From assembly GCF_900327775.1 (NCBI RefSeq), contig NZ_OUMZ01000005.1, forward strand, positions 372,001-436,000: a stretch of DNA of 64,000 bases, written 5' to 3'. The notes beneath the pieces were generated by a model that was not told where the DNA came from, ran no database searches, and saw nothing but the letters and a program-made list of their open reading frames with translations. A program made the position numbers and the translations under genes. Below, one piece after another: positions 43,338 to 52,288 of the stretch. Source of the DNA: Roseovarius sp. EL26 (GTDB taxonomy: Bacteria > Pseudomonadota > Alphaproteobacteria > Rhodobacterales > Rhodobacteraceae). Each line of letters starts with the position of its first letter. The first letter of the stretch is position 1.

Positions 43338-43466
43338 GTTTTTATCTTTCCATTTATCTCAGGGCGCACTATATAGCGTCCAAGTTCCCCGACAATGGAA
43401 ACCGTTCCGCCCGCCGGAACCGCCTTTGAGGCGATGGGGAAGATGTGCACGAAGGAGACCTGAGAG

Positions 43467-44216
43467 ATGGCAAAACCGCTTATGGCCAAAGCCACGGCTG
43501 TGTGGCTGGTGGATAACACGACAATCAGCTTCAAGCAGATTGCCGATTTTGTTGGTATGCATGAATTGGAAATTCAGGGGATTGCTGACGGTGATGTTGC
43601 CGTAGGCGTGAAAGGGTTCGACCCGGTCGCCAACAACCAGCTGACCCAGGATGATATTGAAGCAGCCCAAGATAGCCCGCTGTTCAAACTGAAACTGAAG
43701 TTCAACGCCGCTGCTGTCGGTGAAGAAAAGCGCCGCGGTCCACGCTATACGCCGTTGTCAAAACGGCAGGACCGCCCAGCGTCAATCCTATGGCTGGTTA
43801 AGTTCCACCCGGAGCTGGCAGATAGCCAAATCTCCAAGCTGGTCGGAACAACCAAACCAACCATTCAGGCGATCCGAGAGCGGACACACTGGAACATCTC
43901 CAACATTCAACCGATCGACCCGGTTGCATTGGGGCTGTGTAAACAGTCTGAGCTGGACACGATGGTGCAGAAAGCTGCGGCCAAACGCGCCAATGATGGC
44001 GAGATGATGGACGACGAAGAGCGTCGCAAGTTGCTGAGCACTGAGCAAAGCCTCGGGATGGACTCTGAGCCGCGCATGCCAACTGCAATTGAAGGGCTGG
44101 AAACCTTCAGCCTGAGCGGCGGGGATGATGACGACAAAGAAGAGACAGGCGATATTCTGGATGCCGATAGCTTCTTTAACCTGCCTGACAACGAAGATGA
44201 AGACGAACAGCCGTAA
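43467..44216 (+). CDS. trcR: DUF1013 protein, TrcR-type cell cycle regulator
   Basis: 249 residues, AAGGAGA before the ATG. Begins MAKPLMAKATAVWLVDNTTI with FKQIADFVGMHELEIQGIAD, the fixed DUF1013 N-terminus; a middle helix-turn-helix-like part (LADSQISKLVGTTKPTIQAI, about 110-130) and an acidic tail (DDDDKEETGDILDAD). Current family names call it cell cycle transcriptional regulator TrcR; my confidence in the name is lower than in the family. A strong terminator follows. Confidence 0.85.
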   Translation: MAKPLMAKATAVWLVDNTTISFKQIADFVGMHELEIQGIADGDVAVGVKGFDPVANNQLTQDDIEAAQDSPLFKLKLKFNAAAVGEEKRRGPRYTPLSKRQDRPASILWLVKFHPELADSQISKLVGTTKPTIQAIRERTHWNISNIQPIDPVALGLCKQSELDTMVQKAAAKRANDGEMMDDEERRKLLSTEQSLGMDSEPRMPTAIEGLETFSLSGGDDDDKEETGDILDADSFFNLPDNEDEDEQP

Positions 44217-44240
44217 GTCTGTCATCATAACTATAGAAAG

Positions 44241-44266
44241 GCTCGGGTTTTTCCCGGGCTTTTTTT
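44241..44266 (+). terminator. Rho-independent terminator of trcR
   Basis: GCTCGGG (44241-44247) pairs with CCCGGGC (44253-44259, one T-G pair) around TTTTT and is followed by seven T. It lies 25 bp past the trcR stop and 6 bp before the convergent recR stop. Confidence 0.88.
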
Positions 44267-44271
44267 ATGGG

Positions 44272-44865
44272 TTAAAGCGCTTTGCGTGCGGTCAAGGCGG
44301 CACTGATGGTGCCGTCATCCAGATAATCCAATTCGCCACCGATGGGCACACCCTGTGCCAGAGAGGTTAAGGTGACATGCTGTTCCAGCTGATCGGCGAT
44401 GTAATGCGCAGTTGTCTGGCCGTCGATTGTGGCGTTGAGGGCCAGAATGATCTCGGTCACATTTTCCGTCTCAACTCGCGTGACAAGTTGTGGGATGCGC
44501 AATTGGTCCGGGCCGATCTGATCAAGGGCTGACAGCGTACCGCCCAACACGTGATAGCGCCCGTGAAACACTGCTGCGCGCTCCATCGCCCAGAGGTCTG
44601 CAACATCTTCGACCACGCAGATTTGGCCGTTGCCACGCTTTTCCGATGTGCAGATGTCGCAGATATCGGTGGTGCCGATGTTGCCGCAGCGCATGCATTC
44701 GCGGGCGGTGACGGCGACCTGTTGCAGCAGATCCGCGAGTGGCGTGAACAACAGTTCACGTTTGCGGATCATATGCAGTACCGCGCGGCGCGCGGAGCGG
44801 GGGCCAAGCCCGGGGAGCTTGGCCATCATTTCGATCAGGGCATCAATATCGCGCGTACTGCTCAT
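44272..44865 (-). CDS. recR: Recombination mediator RecR
   Basis: 197 residues. Helix-hairpin-helix [17 protein letters not shown] (about 17-33), zinc finger [16 protein letters not shown] (about 57-72), then the Toprim domain starting [15 protein letters not shown] (about 80-95) and ending with [19 protein letters not shown]. Works with RecF/RecO to load RecA at gaps. 6 bp after ybaB in the usual dnaX-ybaB-recR order. Confidence 0.96.
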   Translation of the reverse strand: MSSTRDIDALIEMMAKLPGLGPRSARRAVLHMIRKRELLFTPLADLLQQVAVTARECMRCGNIGTTDICDICTSEKRGNGQICVVEDVADLWAMERAAVFHGRYHVLGGTLSALDQIGPDQLRIPQLVTRVETENVTEIILALNATIDGQTTAHYIADQLEQHVTLTSLAQGVPIGGELDYLDDGTISAALTARKAL

Positions 44866-44871
44866 GTCAGA

Positions 44872-45216
44872 TCAGAACGGTAGCTTCATGTCCTTGGGCA
44901 GGCCAAGATCTTCGGCAATCTTGCCCAGTTCTTCCTGCGAACGTTCAGCCGCTTTAGACTGCGCATCTTTGATGGCCGCCAAGATCAGATCCTCGGCAAC
45001 TTCTTTGTCGTCAGGATTGAAAATCGACGGATCAATATCCAGCGCTTTCAACTCTCCCTTGGCCGAGGCGGTTGCCTTGACCAGACCAGCGCCGGATTCA
45101 CCCACAACCATGATGTTGTGCAACTCATCTTGCATCTGCCCCATCTTGGCTTGCATGTCCTGCGCCTGTTTCATCATCTTGGCCATATCGCCAAGTTGAC
45201 CCAATCCTTTAAGCAT
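44872..45216 (-). CDS. YbaB/EbfC family nucleoid-associated protein
   Basis: 114 residues from the ATG at 45216, with GGAG seven bases upstream. MLKGLGQLGDMAKMMKQAQD then KMGQMQDELHNIMVVGESGA and VKATASAKGELKALDIDPS match the YbaB dimer family, which binds DNA near the origin and other sites. In most bacteria it directly follows dnaX; here a fasciclin gene comes between. Confidence 0.95.
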   Translation of the reverse strand: MLKGLGQLGDMAKMMKQAQDMQAKMGQMQDELHNIMVVGESGAGLVKATASAKGELKALDIDPSIFNPDDKEVAEDLILAAIKDAQSKAAERSQEELGKIAEDLGLPKDMKLPF

Positions 45217-45359
45217 ATCTCTACTCCGGCTCTGTTCCGTTGTGTTTGAGCCTAGATACGGGTGCGCGCGGGTAAGGACAAGGTTATGCCTGCGCGAATG
45301 TGAGGTTGGGGCGGGAAAATCCCGCCCCAAGGTGCGCCTTCGAGAGTGAGTTAGGTGGC

Positions 45360-45869
45360 TTATTTTGGAAGTAGCACCTTATCGATGACGTGGATCACGC
45401 CATTCGATGCAATGATATCGGCTGCAGTTACGTTGGCATCATTTACACGTACACCGCTGCCATATTTCCCAACACGGCCGTCAACGGTAACGTTTTGACC
45501 TTGTACGGTGGGCACGCTCAAACGTTCACCCAATACTTGATCAGATGTTACAGCACCAGAAAGCACGTGATAGGTGAGAATCTCAGTCAGTTTGTCTTTG
45601 TTTTCCGGCAGCAACAAAGTTTCAACCGTACCTGCTGGAAGCGCTGCAAAAGCTTCGTTGGTCGGAGCAAATACAGTGAAAGGCCCATCGCTCTTCAGAG
45701 TATCTACAAGACCCGCGGCCTGAACTGCTGCTACGAGGGTCGAGAAATCTTCGTTGCCAGCAGCAATGTCTACGATGTCCCCAGGTCCGTCGGCTTGCGA
45801 GGTGCAGCCAGATACAAAGGCAGCAAAGGCCACGATAGCGGCGGTTTTGGCAAAAAATCGTCTGTTCAT
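45360..45869 (-). CDS. Fasciclin-domain lipoprotein
   Basis: 169 residues from the ATG at 45869 with GGGGGA upstream. Lipoprotein signal with lipobox VSGC (cysteine near residue 22), then one FAS1 domain: FSTLVAAVQAAGLVDTLKSD, PFTVFAPTNEAFAALPAG (H1 motif) and the C-terminal ASNGVIHVIDKVLLPK (H2 motif). Such proteins are cell-surface or periplasmic adhesion-like proteins. It interrupts the dnaX-ybaB pair and has 87-143 bp gaps on each side, so it may have its own promoter. Confidence 0.92.
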   Translation of the reverse strand: MNRRFFAKTAAIVAFAAFVSGCTSQADGPGDIVDIAAGNEDFSTLVAAVQAAGLVDTLKSDGPFTVFAPTNEAFAALPAGTVETLLLPENKDKLTEILTYHVLSGAVTSDQVLGERLSVPTVQGQNVTVDGRVGKYGSGVRVNDANVTAADIIASNGVIHVIDKVLLPK

Positions 45870-45956
45870 AAGATGGTCCCCCTTGGTGTCATGTGTATTA
45901 GATACGCATTGGGGGACAGATCGGATCATTTTTGATACGCAATGGAGAGGGGCGCC

Positions 45957-47708
45957 TTAGTCTTCCTCAAAGGGATCCCACTCATCTTCAACCTCTGGCA
46001 AGGCTTCAGCCAGCGCCTCTGATGCTTGCTCTTGCGCTGTCTTGATGTCGACAATTTTGGCTTTGGGAAAAGCGGCTAGTACGGCTTGCACCATGGGGTG
46101 TTCCGCGGCTTCGGCCTTGATTGCATTGTCTGCGGCGTCACGTTTTTCAGCGATGGTTTCGGCGCCACCTTCGTTGACCAGAGATACGGCCCAACGATTG
46201 CCAGTCCATCGCTGCAAGGCCGTGCCCAGCCGTTGCGATAGATCTTTTGGCGCATTGCCGGTGGGAACAAATTCGATGCGGCCCGGTTGATAAGCAGCAA
46301 GGCGCAAGTTGGTTTCTACTTCGACCAGTAATTTGACATCACGGTTGGTGCGGATCAGCTCAACCACATGTTCAAAGGTCGGGTAGTGCGCCAAGGATTC
46401 GCCGACTTGTGGGGCCAATGCTGTTGCCTGACCAGTAGGGCCAGAACCACCAGAGGGGGCCGCCGTCGTGCTGGCGGCATAGGTTGATCCGCCTCCCGAA
46501 GGTGCACCATTTGGAGATGTCGGGGCAGGGCCGGGTGCCGGTGGAGGAGGGGTATCCTGCAGCTTGCGTAGTAGATCTTCGGGCGCAGGCAGGTCTGCCA
46601 CATGGGTCAGGCGGATCACGGCCATTTCGGCGGCCATCATCGCATTGGGGGCAGCGGCAACCTCTTCCAATGTTTTTAGCAACATTTGCCACATCCTGGT
46701 GAGGATCCGCATCGGCAGAGCCTCGGCCATCGATTGACCGCGCTGGCGTTCATCCGGGCTGATGGTCGGATCTTCTGATGCTTCGGGCGTGATTTTGACA
46801 ACGCTGACCCAATGGGTGATCTCGGCCAGATCGCGCAGCACCGCCAGCGGGTCGGCGCCATCAGCGTATTGCCCGCCCAGTTCGGTCAGGGCGCCCGCTG
46901 CATCGCCTTTCAGGATCAGATCAAACAGATCGAGCACTCGACCACGGTCTGCCAGACCCAACATGGCGCGGACCTGATCGGCGGTGGTTTCACCAGCGCC
47001 GTGGCTGATGGCCTGATCCAGCAGGGATGTTGCATCACGTGCGGAGCCTTCGGCCGCACGGGTGATCAACGCAAGCGCGTCTTCGGCAATCTCAGCCTGT
47101 TCTGAGGTGGAGATTTTGCGCAGTAGCGCGATCATCACTTCTGGTTCAATCCGACGCAGGTCAAAACGTTGGCATCTGCTTAGAACTGTCACTGGAACTT
47201 TGCGAATCTCGGTCGTGGCAAAGATAAATTTGACGTGTGCGGGCGGTTCCTCAAGCGTCTTGAGCAGGGCGTTGAACGCGCTGGTCGAGAGCATGTGAAC
47301 TTCATCGATGATGTAGATTTTGTAGCGGGCCGAGGCCGCGCGGTAATGCACGCTGTCAATGATTTCGCGAATGTCATTCACGCCTGTGCGGGATGCGGCG
47401 TCCATCTCCATCACATCAACGTGGCGACCTTCCATGATGGCGGTGCAATGCTCGCACTGGCCGCAAGGGTCCGTTGTGGGGCCGCCTTCACCATCCACGC
47501 CGATGCAGTTCATCCCCTTGGCGATGATCCGTGCCGTTGTGGTTTTACCCGTGCCGCGAATGCCGGTCATAATAAAGGCTTGCGCGATACGGTCGGCATC
47601 AAAGGCGTTCTTGAGCGTGCGCACCATCGCATCCTGCCCGACAAGATCAGCAAAGGTTTCCGGCCGGTATTTACGGGCAAGGACCTGATAGACGGGCGTG
47701 TCGGACAA
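45957..47708 (-). CDS. dnaX: DNA polymerase III subunit tau/gamma
   Basis: 583 residues. The start is a TTG at 47706-47708: GGAGG sits six bases before it, and the next ATG would cut into the conserved VYQVLARKYRPETFADLVGQ. Seen: Walker A GIRGTGKTTTARIIAKG (about 49-65), zinc finger CGQCEHCTAI (about 82-91), Walker B IIDEVHMLS with the clamp-loader arginine-finger region (about 130-180). The C-terminal tail has a PPPPAPGPAPTSPNGAP linker and a DnaE-binding domain. I saw no A-AAA-AAG slippery site in the - strand, so a shorter gamma by frameshift is not indicated. Confidence 0.95.
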   Translation of the reverse strand: MSDTPVYQVLARKYRPETFADLVGQDAMVRTLKNAFDADRIAQAFIMTGIRGTGKTTTARIIAKGMNCIGVDGEGGPTTDPCGQCEHCTAIMEGRHVDVMEMDAASRTGVNDIREIIDSVHYRAASARYKIYIIDEVHMLSTSAFNALLKTLEEPPAHVKFIFATTEIRKVPVTVLSRCQRFDLRRIEPEVMIALLRKISTSEQAEIAEDALALITRAAEGSARDATSLLDQAISHGAGETTADQVRAMLGLADRGRVLDLFDLILKGDAAGALTELGGQYADGADPLAVLRDLAEITHWVSVVKITPEASEDPTISPDERQRGQSMAEALPMRILTRMWQMLLKTLEEVAAAPNAMMAAEMAVIRLTHVADLPAPEDLLRKLQDTPPPPAPGPAPTSPNGAPSGGGSTYAASTTAAPSGGSGPTGQATALAPQVGESLAHYPTFEHVVELIRTNRDVKLLVEVETNLRLAAYQPGRIEFVPTGNAPKDLSQRLGTALQRWTGNRWAVSLVNEGGAETIAEKRDAADNAIKAEAAEHPMVQAVLAAFPKAKIVDIKTAQEQASEALAEALPEVEDEWDPFEED

Positions 47709-47808
47709 GGGGGCCTCCGGGGCAGTTAGAATCCGTTGCCGCCACAGTAGGCGGAGCGGTGGCAGAGGTCCAGCGGCGAGATGGTGGAACGGAGAGCTTA
47801 AGCAGAGA

Positions 47809-48288
47809 TCAGATATTCAAGCTGGTGCTGGTCTTGGTGCGATCCATCGTGACAAAGGTCTTGAACTTGCGAATGTTGTGATTGTTGAAAAACAAGCGCT
47901 GGGTCAGGTCTTCGTATTCAGCCATGTCACCGACAATCACAATCAGAACAAAATCGACCTCTCCGGTCACGTAGTAGCATTGCTGGATTTCCGGGGCCTG
48001 CAGGAATTCTTCTTTGATCTCGTCAATCTTGCCACCGGTTTCGGCTTTCAGCTCGACCTCTACAATGATCGTCAGAGGCAGGCCAACGCGGGCGGGGTCA
48101 AGAATGGCGGCTTGCGTTGCAATGACACCGTCTTGTTGCATGCGCTTGATCCGTCGCTGCACGGAGGGGGCTGACAGATTGACCTGTTCGCCGATCTCGC
48201 GCTGCGGGGTGGTGCTGTCTTTTTGCAGGATCCTGAGAATCGCCAGATCAAAGGAATCCAATTGGGATGAAGAAGTTGATCGCGACAT
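47809..48288 (-). CDS. Lrp/AsnC family transcriptional regulator
   Basis: 159 residues. Helix-turn-helix: LDSFDLAILRILQKDSTTPQ then REIGEQVNLSAPSVQRRIKR, the Lrp N-terminus, followed by the RAM ligand domain (VEVELKAETGGKIDEI, YYVTGEVDFVLIVIVGDMAE). Divergent from the diaminopropionate ammonia-lyase gene with 100 bp between, so it probably responds to an amino acid and controls that gene and itself. Confidence 0.92.
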   Translation of the reverse strand: MSRSTSSSQLDSFDLAILRILQKDSTTPQREIGEQVNLSAPSVQRRIKRMQQDGVIATQAAILDPARVGLPLTIIVEVELKAETGGKIDEIKEEFLQAPEIQQCYYVTGEVDFVLIVIVGDMAEYEDLTQRLFFNNHNIRKFKTFVTMDRTKTSTSLNI

Positions 48289-48388
48289 CGGCCTCTAGTG
48301 CAAGTTTGTTTCGTTCATACATCAATATTAGAGCGCAATTATCGTGATTTGTGAACTATTTTTGCGAAAATCTAATCAGGAGCACAAA

Positions 48389-49576
48389 ATGAACGCCGCC
48401 TTCAAAACGACTGATGTTTCATATTTCGTTACCAAACCAAGCTATTCAAGCGATGGGGTGAACACCCTGCCGCGCGAAGGCTTTGATCGGGCCGAACGCG
48501 AGATCACCGGGTGGGATGGTTACGCCAAGACGCCACTGGAGTCATTGGATCGCTTGGCGGAGCAGTTGGGTCTTGGCGATATCTATTACAAAGACGAAGG
48601 CCCCCGGTTTGGCCTTGGCAGTTTCAAGGCGCTCGGCGGTGCCTACGCGGTGCAGTGCGTTCTTGCCCGTGCGATATCTGCGCAGGTGGGGAAAGACGTG
48701 TCTTTGGAAGACATGCGCAACAAGACCTATGCAGAGCATGCGGCGCAAATCACCGTCACCTCTGCCACTGATGGCAACCATGGCCGTTCGGTCGCTTGGG
48801 GGGCAACACGGTTTGGGGCGCAATGCCGGATCTATATTCATGCTGAGGTCAGCGAACACCGCGCCGAAGTCATGCGCAATCTTGGGGCCGATGTGGTGCG
48901 CGTTGATGGCGACTATGACGCTAGTGTCGCGCAGGCCCGGACCGAGGCAGAAGAAAATGGCTGGTTGGTGGTGTCAGACACCTCATGGCCCGGGTACACG
49001 CAGCCACCGCTGGACGTGATGGCAGGTTACGGTGTGATGGCGCGAGAGATCGTGCGGGATCTGCCAACACCGCCAACACATGTGTTTCTACAAGGTGGTG
49101 TTGGCGGACTTGCAGCCTCTGTTGCGGCGGTGTTTCAGCAAGAATGGGGCGCTGATGCGCCTCAGGTGATTATTGTTGAGCCGGAACTTGCGCCCTGCCT
49201 TTATGCCAGTGGGCAGGCAAATGCGCCAACATCCGTAGAGATCAAAGAGGAAACGTTAATGGCGGGGCTCTCCTGTGGGGAGCCATCAGAACTGGCTTGG
49301 TCCGTTCTTGCAGCGGTGTCAAAAGGGTTCATAACTATCCCAGAATCTGTTGTTGCGCCGGCCGTTCGGTTGTTGGCCAATAACGAAGCGTCGCAGGCGC
49401 CTATCAATGCGGGTGAAAGTGCGGTGGCCGGATTGGCGGGAATGATCTGGGCCGCGTCTCATGTGCAGGGGCGGCAGGACTTCATGCTCGATGCCAATTC
49501 GCGCGTGGTTTTGATCGGCTCAGAAGGTGTGACTGACCCGAATGTTTTTGAACAAATCATGTCAGGTAAGATCTGA
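48389..49576 (+). CDS. dpaL: Diaminopropionate ammonia-lyase
   Basis: 395 residues from the ATG at 48389 (AGGAG upstream). PLP enzyme of the fold-type II (threonine-dehydratase) group that turns 2,3-diaminopropionate into pyruvate and two ammonia. Seen: EGPRFGLGSFKALGGAYAV with the Schiff-base lysine near residue 77, SATDGNHGRSVAWGA near 127-141 as the PLP/substrate loop, GGVGGLAASVAAVF for the phosphate, and the ending VVLIGSEGVTDPNVFE. Regulated presumably by the divergent Lrp protein. YgeX is another name for this family. Confidence 0.88.
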   Translation: MNAAFKTTDVSYFVTKPSYSSDGVNTLPREGFDRAEREITGWDGYAKTPLESLDRLAEQLGLGDIYYKDEGPRFGLGSFKALGGAYAVQCVLARAISAQVGKDVSLEDMRNKTYAEHAAQITVTSATDGNHGRSVAWGATRFGAQCRIYIHAEVSEHRAEVMRNLGADVVRVDGDYDASVAQARTEAEENGWLVVSDTSWPGYTQPPLDVMAGYGVMAREIVRDLPTPPTHVFLQGGVGGLAASVAAVFQQEWGADAPQVIIVEPELAPCLYASGQANAPTSVEIKEETLMAGLSCGEPSELAWSVLAAVSKGFITIPESVVAPAVRLLANNEASQAPINAGESAVAGLAGMIWAASHVQGRQDFMLDANSRVVLIGSEGVTDPNVFEQIMSGKI

Positions 49577-49652
49577 TTGTAGCTGACAAGAAGCTTTCCC
49601 AAGTCCTGAGCAACGCGGTATAGTGGACCCAAGTTGTTCAGGAGGTGTGAGT

Positions 49653-50486
49653 ATGAAACTTCGCGGGATTGGCCGAAGCCGCAATATCGAAGACCGTCGC
49701 GGGAAGCGTGGTGGCGGTGGCGCCAAAATTGGCGGGATTGGCCTGCTGGTGGTGCTGGCGGTCGGGTATTTCGCGGGCATTGACGTGTCTCCCCTGCTAC
49801 AAGATCAGGGCGGGCAGACCACGACCGCCCGCCCGATCACCGAGGAGGAGGAACGCGCAGCTGAATTTTCTTCGCAGGTGCTGACCACGACCGAGGCCGT
49901 CTGGACGCAGATTTTTGATCAACAACTTGGGCAGCAGTACAATCCACCGGTGATGGTGCTTTACTCTGGCGTAACACAAAGCCCATGCGGCGGGGCATCC
50001 GGCGCAACGGGCCCGTTCTACTGCCCTGCAGATAGAAAGGCCTATCTCGATACCGAGTTTTTCACCACGCTTTCGCAACAACTGGGTGCGCGCGGAGATT
50101 TCGCAGCCGCCTATGTGATCGCCCATGAAGTGGCGCACCATGTGCAGAATGAGCTTGGCATCTTGCCCGAGGTTCACCGTGCGCGCCAGCGCGCCACGCA
50201 GGTTCAGGCCAATGCTTTAACCGTGCGATTGGAACTGCAGGCCGATTGCCTGAGCGGGGTCTGGGCGCGTGCCGTCGGGAGCCTGTTGGAGCCCGGCGAT
50301 CTGGAAGAGGCAGTGAATGCCGCGCAGATGATCGGTGATGACCACCTGCAACGCCGCGCTGGGCGGGTTCCGCAACCGCATACGTTCCAGCACGGCACGT
50401 CCGAGCAGCGCGCGCGCTGGTTTGCCACTGGATATGAAAGTGGGCAGGTGCAGGACTGCGATACCTTTAGCGCGAACCAACTTTGA
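49653..50486 (+). CDS. Neutral zinc metallopeptidase (YpfJ-like family)
   Basis: 277 residues from the ATG at 49653, AGGAGG upstream. MKLRGIGRSRNIEDRRGKRG start, a single transmembrane segment (about 25-45), then a zinc peptidase domain with VIAHEVAHHVQNELG (HExxH, about 155-170) and ELQADCLSGVWARAV (third ligand region, about 200-215). SPCGGASGATGPFYCPAD and the final ESGQVQDCDTF are family hallmarks. Function unknown. A phosphatase gene starts 3 bp downstream. Confidence 0.9.
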   Translation: MKLRGIGRSRNIEDRRGKRGGGGAKIGGIGLLVVLAVGYFAGIDVSPLLQDQGGQTTTARPITEEEERAAEFSSQVLTTTEAVWTQIFDQQLGQQYNPPVMVLYSGVTQSPCGGASGATGPFYCPADRKAYLDTEFFTTLSQQLGARGDFAAAYVIAHEVAHHVQNELGILPEVHRARQRATQVQANALTVRLELQADCLSGVWARAVGSLLEPGDLEEAVNAAQMIGDDHLQRRAGRVPQPHTFQHGTSEQRARWFATGYESGQVQDCDTFSANQL

Positions 50487-50489
50487 AGC

Positions 50490-50969
50490 GTGGAACGTTT
50501 CGCGATACATGAGCTGTCGGTCGGGGCAGGGGTTTTGGCCCTGTGTCCTTTGCCGGGCCGTGATGGGCACTATGAAGATGATTTGGCGGTGTTGCGCAAC
50601 TGGCAGCCCGACTTGGTGGTTTCGATGACGCAAGTGCACGAAATGGCGGAAGTGGGCGCGCTTTTACTGGGTGATGATCTTGAAAAACACGGATGCGGCT
50701 GGCTGCACCTACCGGTCGAGGATTTTGGAACCTTGGGACCATCGGATGAGGCCGAGTGGGCCACAGTGAGACGTGCAGCGCTAGCATTGCTAAGCGCTGG
50801 CAACAAAGTGCTGGTACATTGCAAGGGCGGCTGCGGGCGCTCAGGCATGGTTGTGCTGCGCTTGATGATCATTGCAGATGAAGCACCGGATGCAGCATTG
50901 GCGCGTTTGCGACAGGTGAGGCCATGTGCCGTGGAAACCCTTGATCAGTTGAAGTGGGCCCAAAGTTGA
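50490..50969 (+). CDS. Dual-specificity/tyrosine phosphatase-like protein
   Basis: 159 residues from a GTG at 50490. The phosphatase loop VLVHCKGGCGRSGMVVLRLM (HCx5R, about residues 109-128) is complete, and the acid loop PVEDFGTLGPSD (about 76-87) has aspartates in the right area. The family removes phosphate from protein tyrosine or from small molecules; the target is unknown. Only 3 bp separate it from the zinc-peptidase stop, so the genes are co-translated or co-transcribed. Confidence 0.85.
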   Translation: MERFAIHELSVGAGVLALCPLPGRDGHYEDDLAVLRNWQPDLVVSMTQVHEMAEVGALLLGDDLEKHGCGWLHLPVEDFGTLGPSDEAEWATVRRAALALLSAGNKVLVHCKGGCGRSGMVVLRLMIIADEAPDAALARLRQVRPCAVETLDQLKWAQS

Positions 50970-51008
50970 CCGTTTACTTTAAAGCGGCAGCACCTGAGGT
51001 TTTGATTT

Positions 51009-51467
51009 TTATTTGGTCCAAACACCATTGTTATTGGATGGATCAATTGTGATCGCGACCGTGTCGCCCACATTGGGCGGTTCACCTTCCAGATTGGTGG
51101 TGCTCATTTGAACCGCACCTTCTTGCCAGGCCGCATCAACGATTGCGATAACAGATATTGTGTCAGTGCTTTCGTTGATCAGCGAAGCATTCGGTGGGTC
51201 CGCGCGAAACTCTCCGTCTTCGGCCCAGCCGTTGCCAACGGCCCGGGCTATGTCAATAATCTGCACTTTTCGGGCTGGCCGGTCGGTGAACGCAATGCCG
51301 GTTGGTCCGGTCTCTAGCGTAAAACCTTCCGCAGTTGCTGCGTTGACCGTACCATGGAGAATGATCAGCCAGCTTTTATCTTCCTCTGCAATGGCCGCCG
51401 CCGGTGCGACTGCGATTGAGAAGAACCCTGTAACAATGATGAGTTTGAGAATCCGAATTATAGCCAT
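51009..51467 (-). CDS. Small exported protein, duplicate copy A
   Basis: 152 residues with a signal peptide (about 1-25). Not a family I recognise. The mature part begins with LIILHGTVNAATAEGF and ends DTVAITIDPSNNNGVWTK; it looks beta-rich and has no cysteine. It is a tandem copy of the gene at 51716; positions 51041-51344 are base-for-base the same as 51748-52051, while signal peptide, start and flanks differ. See the finding on gene conversion. Function unknown; envelope or secreted. Confidence 0.7.
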   Translation of the reverse strand: MAIIRILKLIIVTGFFSIAVAPAAAIAEEDKSWLIILHGTVNAATAEGFTLETGPTGIAFTDRPARKVQIIDIARAVGNGWAEDGEFRADPPNASLINESTDTISVIAIVDAAWQEGAVQMSTTNLEGEPPNVGDTVAITIDPSNNNGVWTK

Positions 51468-51577
51468 GAGATGTCTCCAAAGATTTCAAAATGTATTTGG
51501 TCTGCGTCAAACGTTTGCGGATAGGACTGTAACATAAAACATGGAAAACTCGGTATTCCCGGAGGAGGGCATTGGTC

Positions 51578-51700
51578 TTATCCCCGCCATTCTTCTCGGG
51601 GCATTTTGAGCAGCGCGTCCAAAATCCATTGTCCGTCACGTCCAAGGGCGCGCTGAAATTCATAGCGCAATTGGGTAAGACCGCCGGAACTGAGCAACGG
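51578..51700 (-). pseudogene. LysR 3'-end remnant with an internal deletion
   Basis: The - strand encodes PLLSSGGLTQLRYEFQ then RALGRDGQWILDALLKMP and REEWRG-stop. This matches the end of the intact LysR at 52289 (ASGELTELRYDFQ ... HALGRAGQWILDALLKVPQEEWRG) with 15 residues missing between the blocks. The rest of the LysR copy is absent. It shows that the duplicated unit included the LysR tail plus the small exported gene. Confidence 0.75.
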
Positions 51701-51715
51701 CTGATGTTCTGATTA

Positions 51716-52174
51716 TTATTTGGTCCAAGTACCATTGTTATTGGATTGATCAATTGTGATCGCGACCGTGTCGCCCACATTGGGCGGTTCACCTTCCAGA
51801 TTGGTGGTGCTCATTTGAACCGCACCTTCTTGCCAGGCCGCATCAACGATTGCGATAACAGATATTGTGTCAGTGCTTTCGTTGATCAGCGAAGCATTCG
51901 GTGGGTCCGCGCGAAACTCTCCGTCTTCGGCCCAGCCGTTGCCAACGGCCCGGGCTATGTCAATAATCTGCACTTTTCGGGCTGGCCGGTCGGTGAACGC
52001 AATGCCGGTTGGTCCGGTCTCTAGCGTAAAACCTTCCGCAGTTGCTGCGTTTACCGTGCCATGAATGATGATCAACCATTTGGCATCTTCATCGGCCTGC
52101 GCTGCCATGGGCATGGCATTGATTGAAAAGAACCATGCGATAGTAAAAAGTCTGAGGGCTCGAATTACGATCAT
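51716..52174 (-). CDS. Small exported protein, duplicate copy B
   Basis: 152 residues with a signal peptide (about 1-27). Same mature core as the protein at 51009; only the signal peptide, three or four positions around residue 30 and the last few residues (DQSNNNGTWTK against DPSNNNGVWTK) differ. It lies directly downstream of the intact LysR gene at 52289 on the same strand, the presumed ancestral order. Function unknown. Confidence 0.7.
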   Translation of the reverse strand: MIVIRALRLFTIAWFFSINAMPMAAQADEDAKWLIIIHGTVNAATAEGFTLETGPTGIAFTDRPARKVQIIDIARAVGNGWAEDGEFRADPPNASLINESTDTISVIAIVDAAWQEGAVQMSTTNLEGEPPNVGDTVAITIDQSNNNGTWTK

Positions 52175-52288
52175 GATATATTACTCCATCAATTGTATGA
52201 ACGTCCCTAAGGCGCATCAAAACGTTCTCTGCCGATATCGTAACATAAGCCTTAGGACCTTGTGAAATCCTGACGATTGGTGGGGCTT

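Noticed and set aside
45957..47708. Programmed frameshift in dnaX to make gamma
   Set aside because: No A-AAA-AAG heptamer was found on the - strand in the relevant part; single-product expression is more likely.
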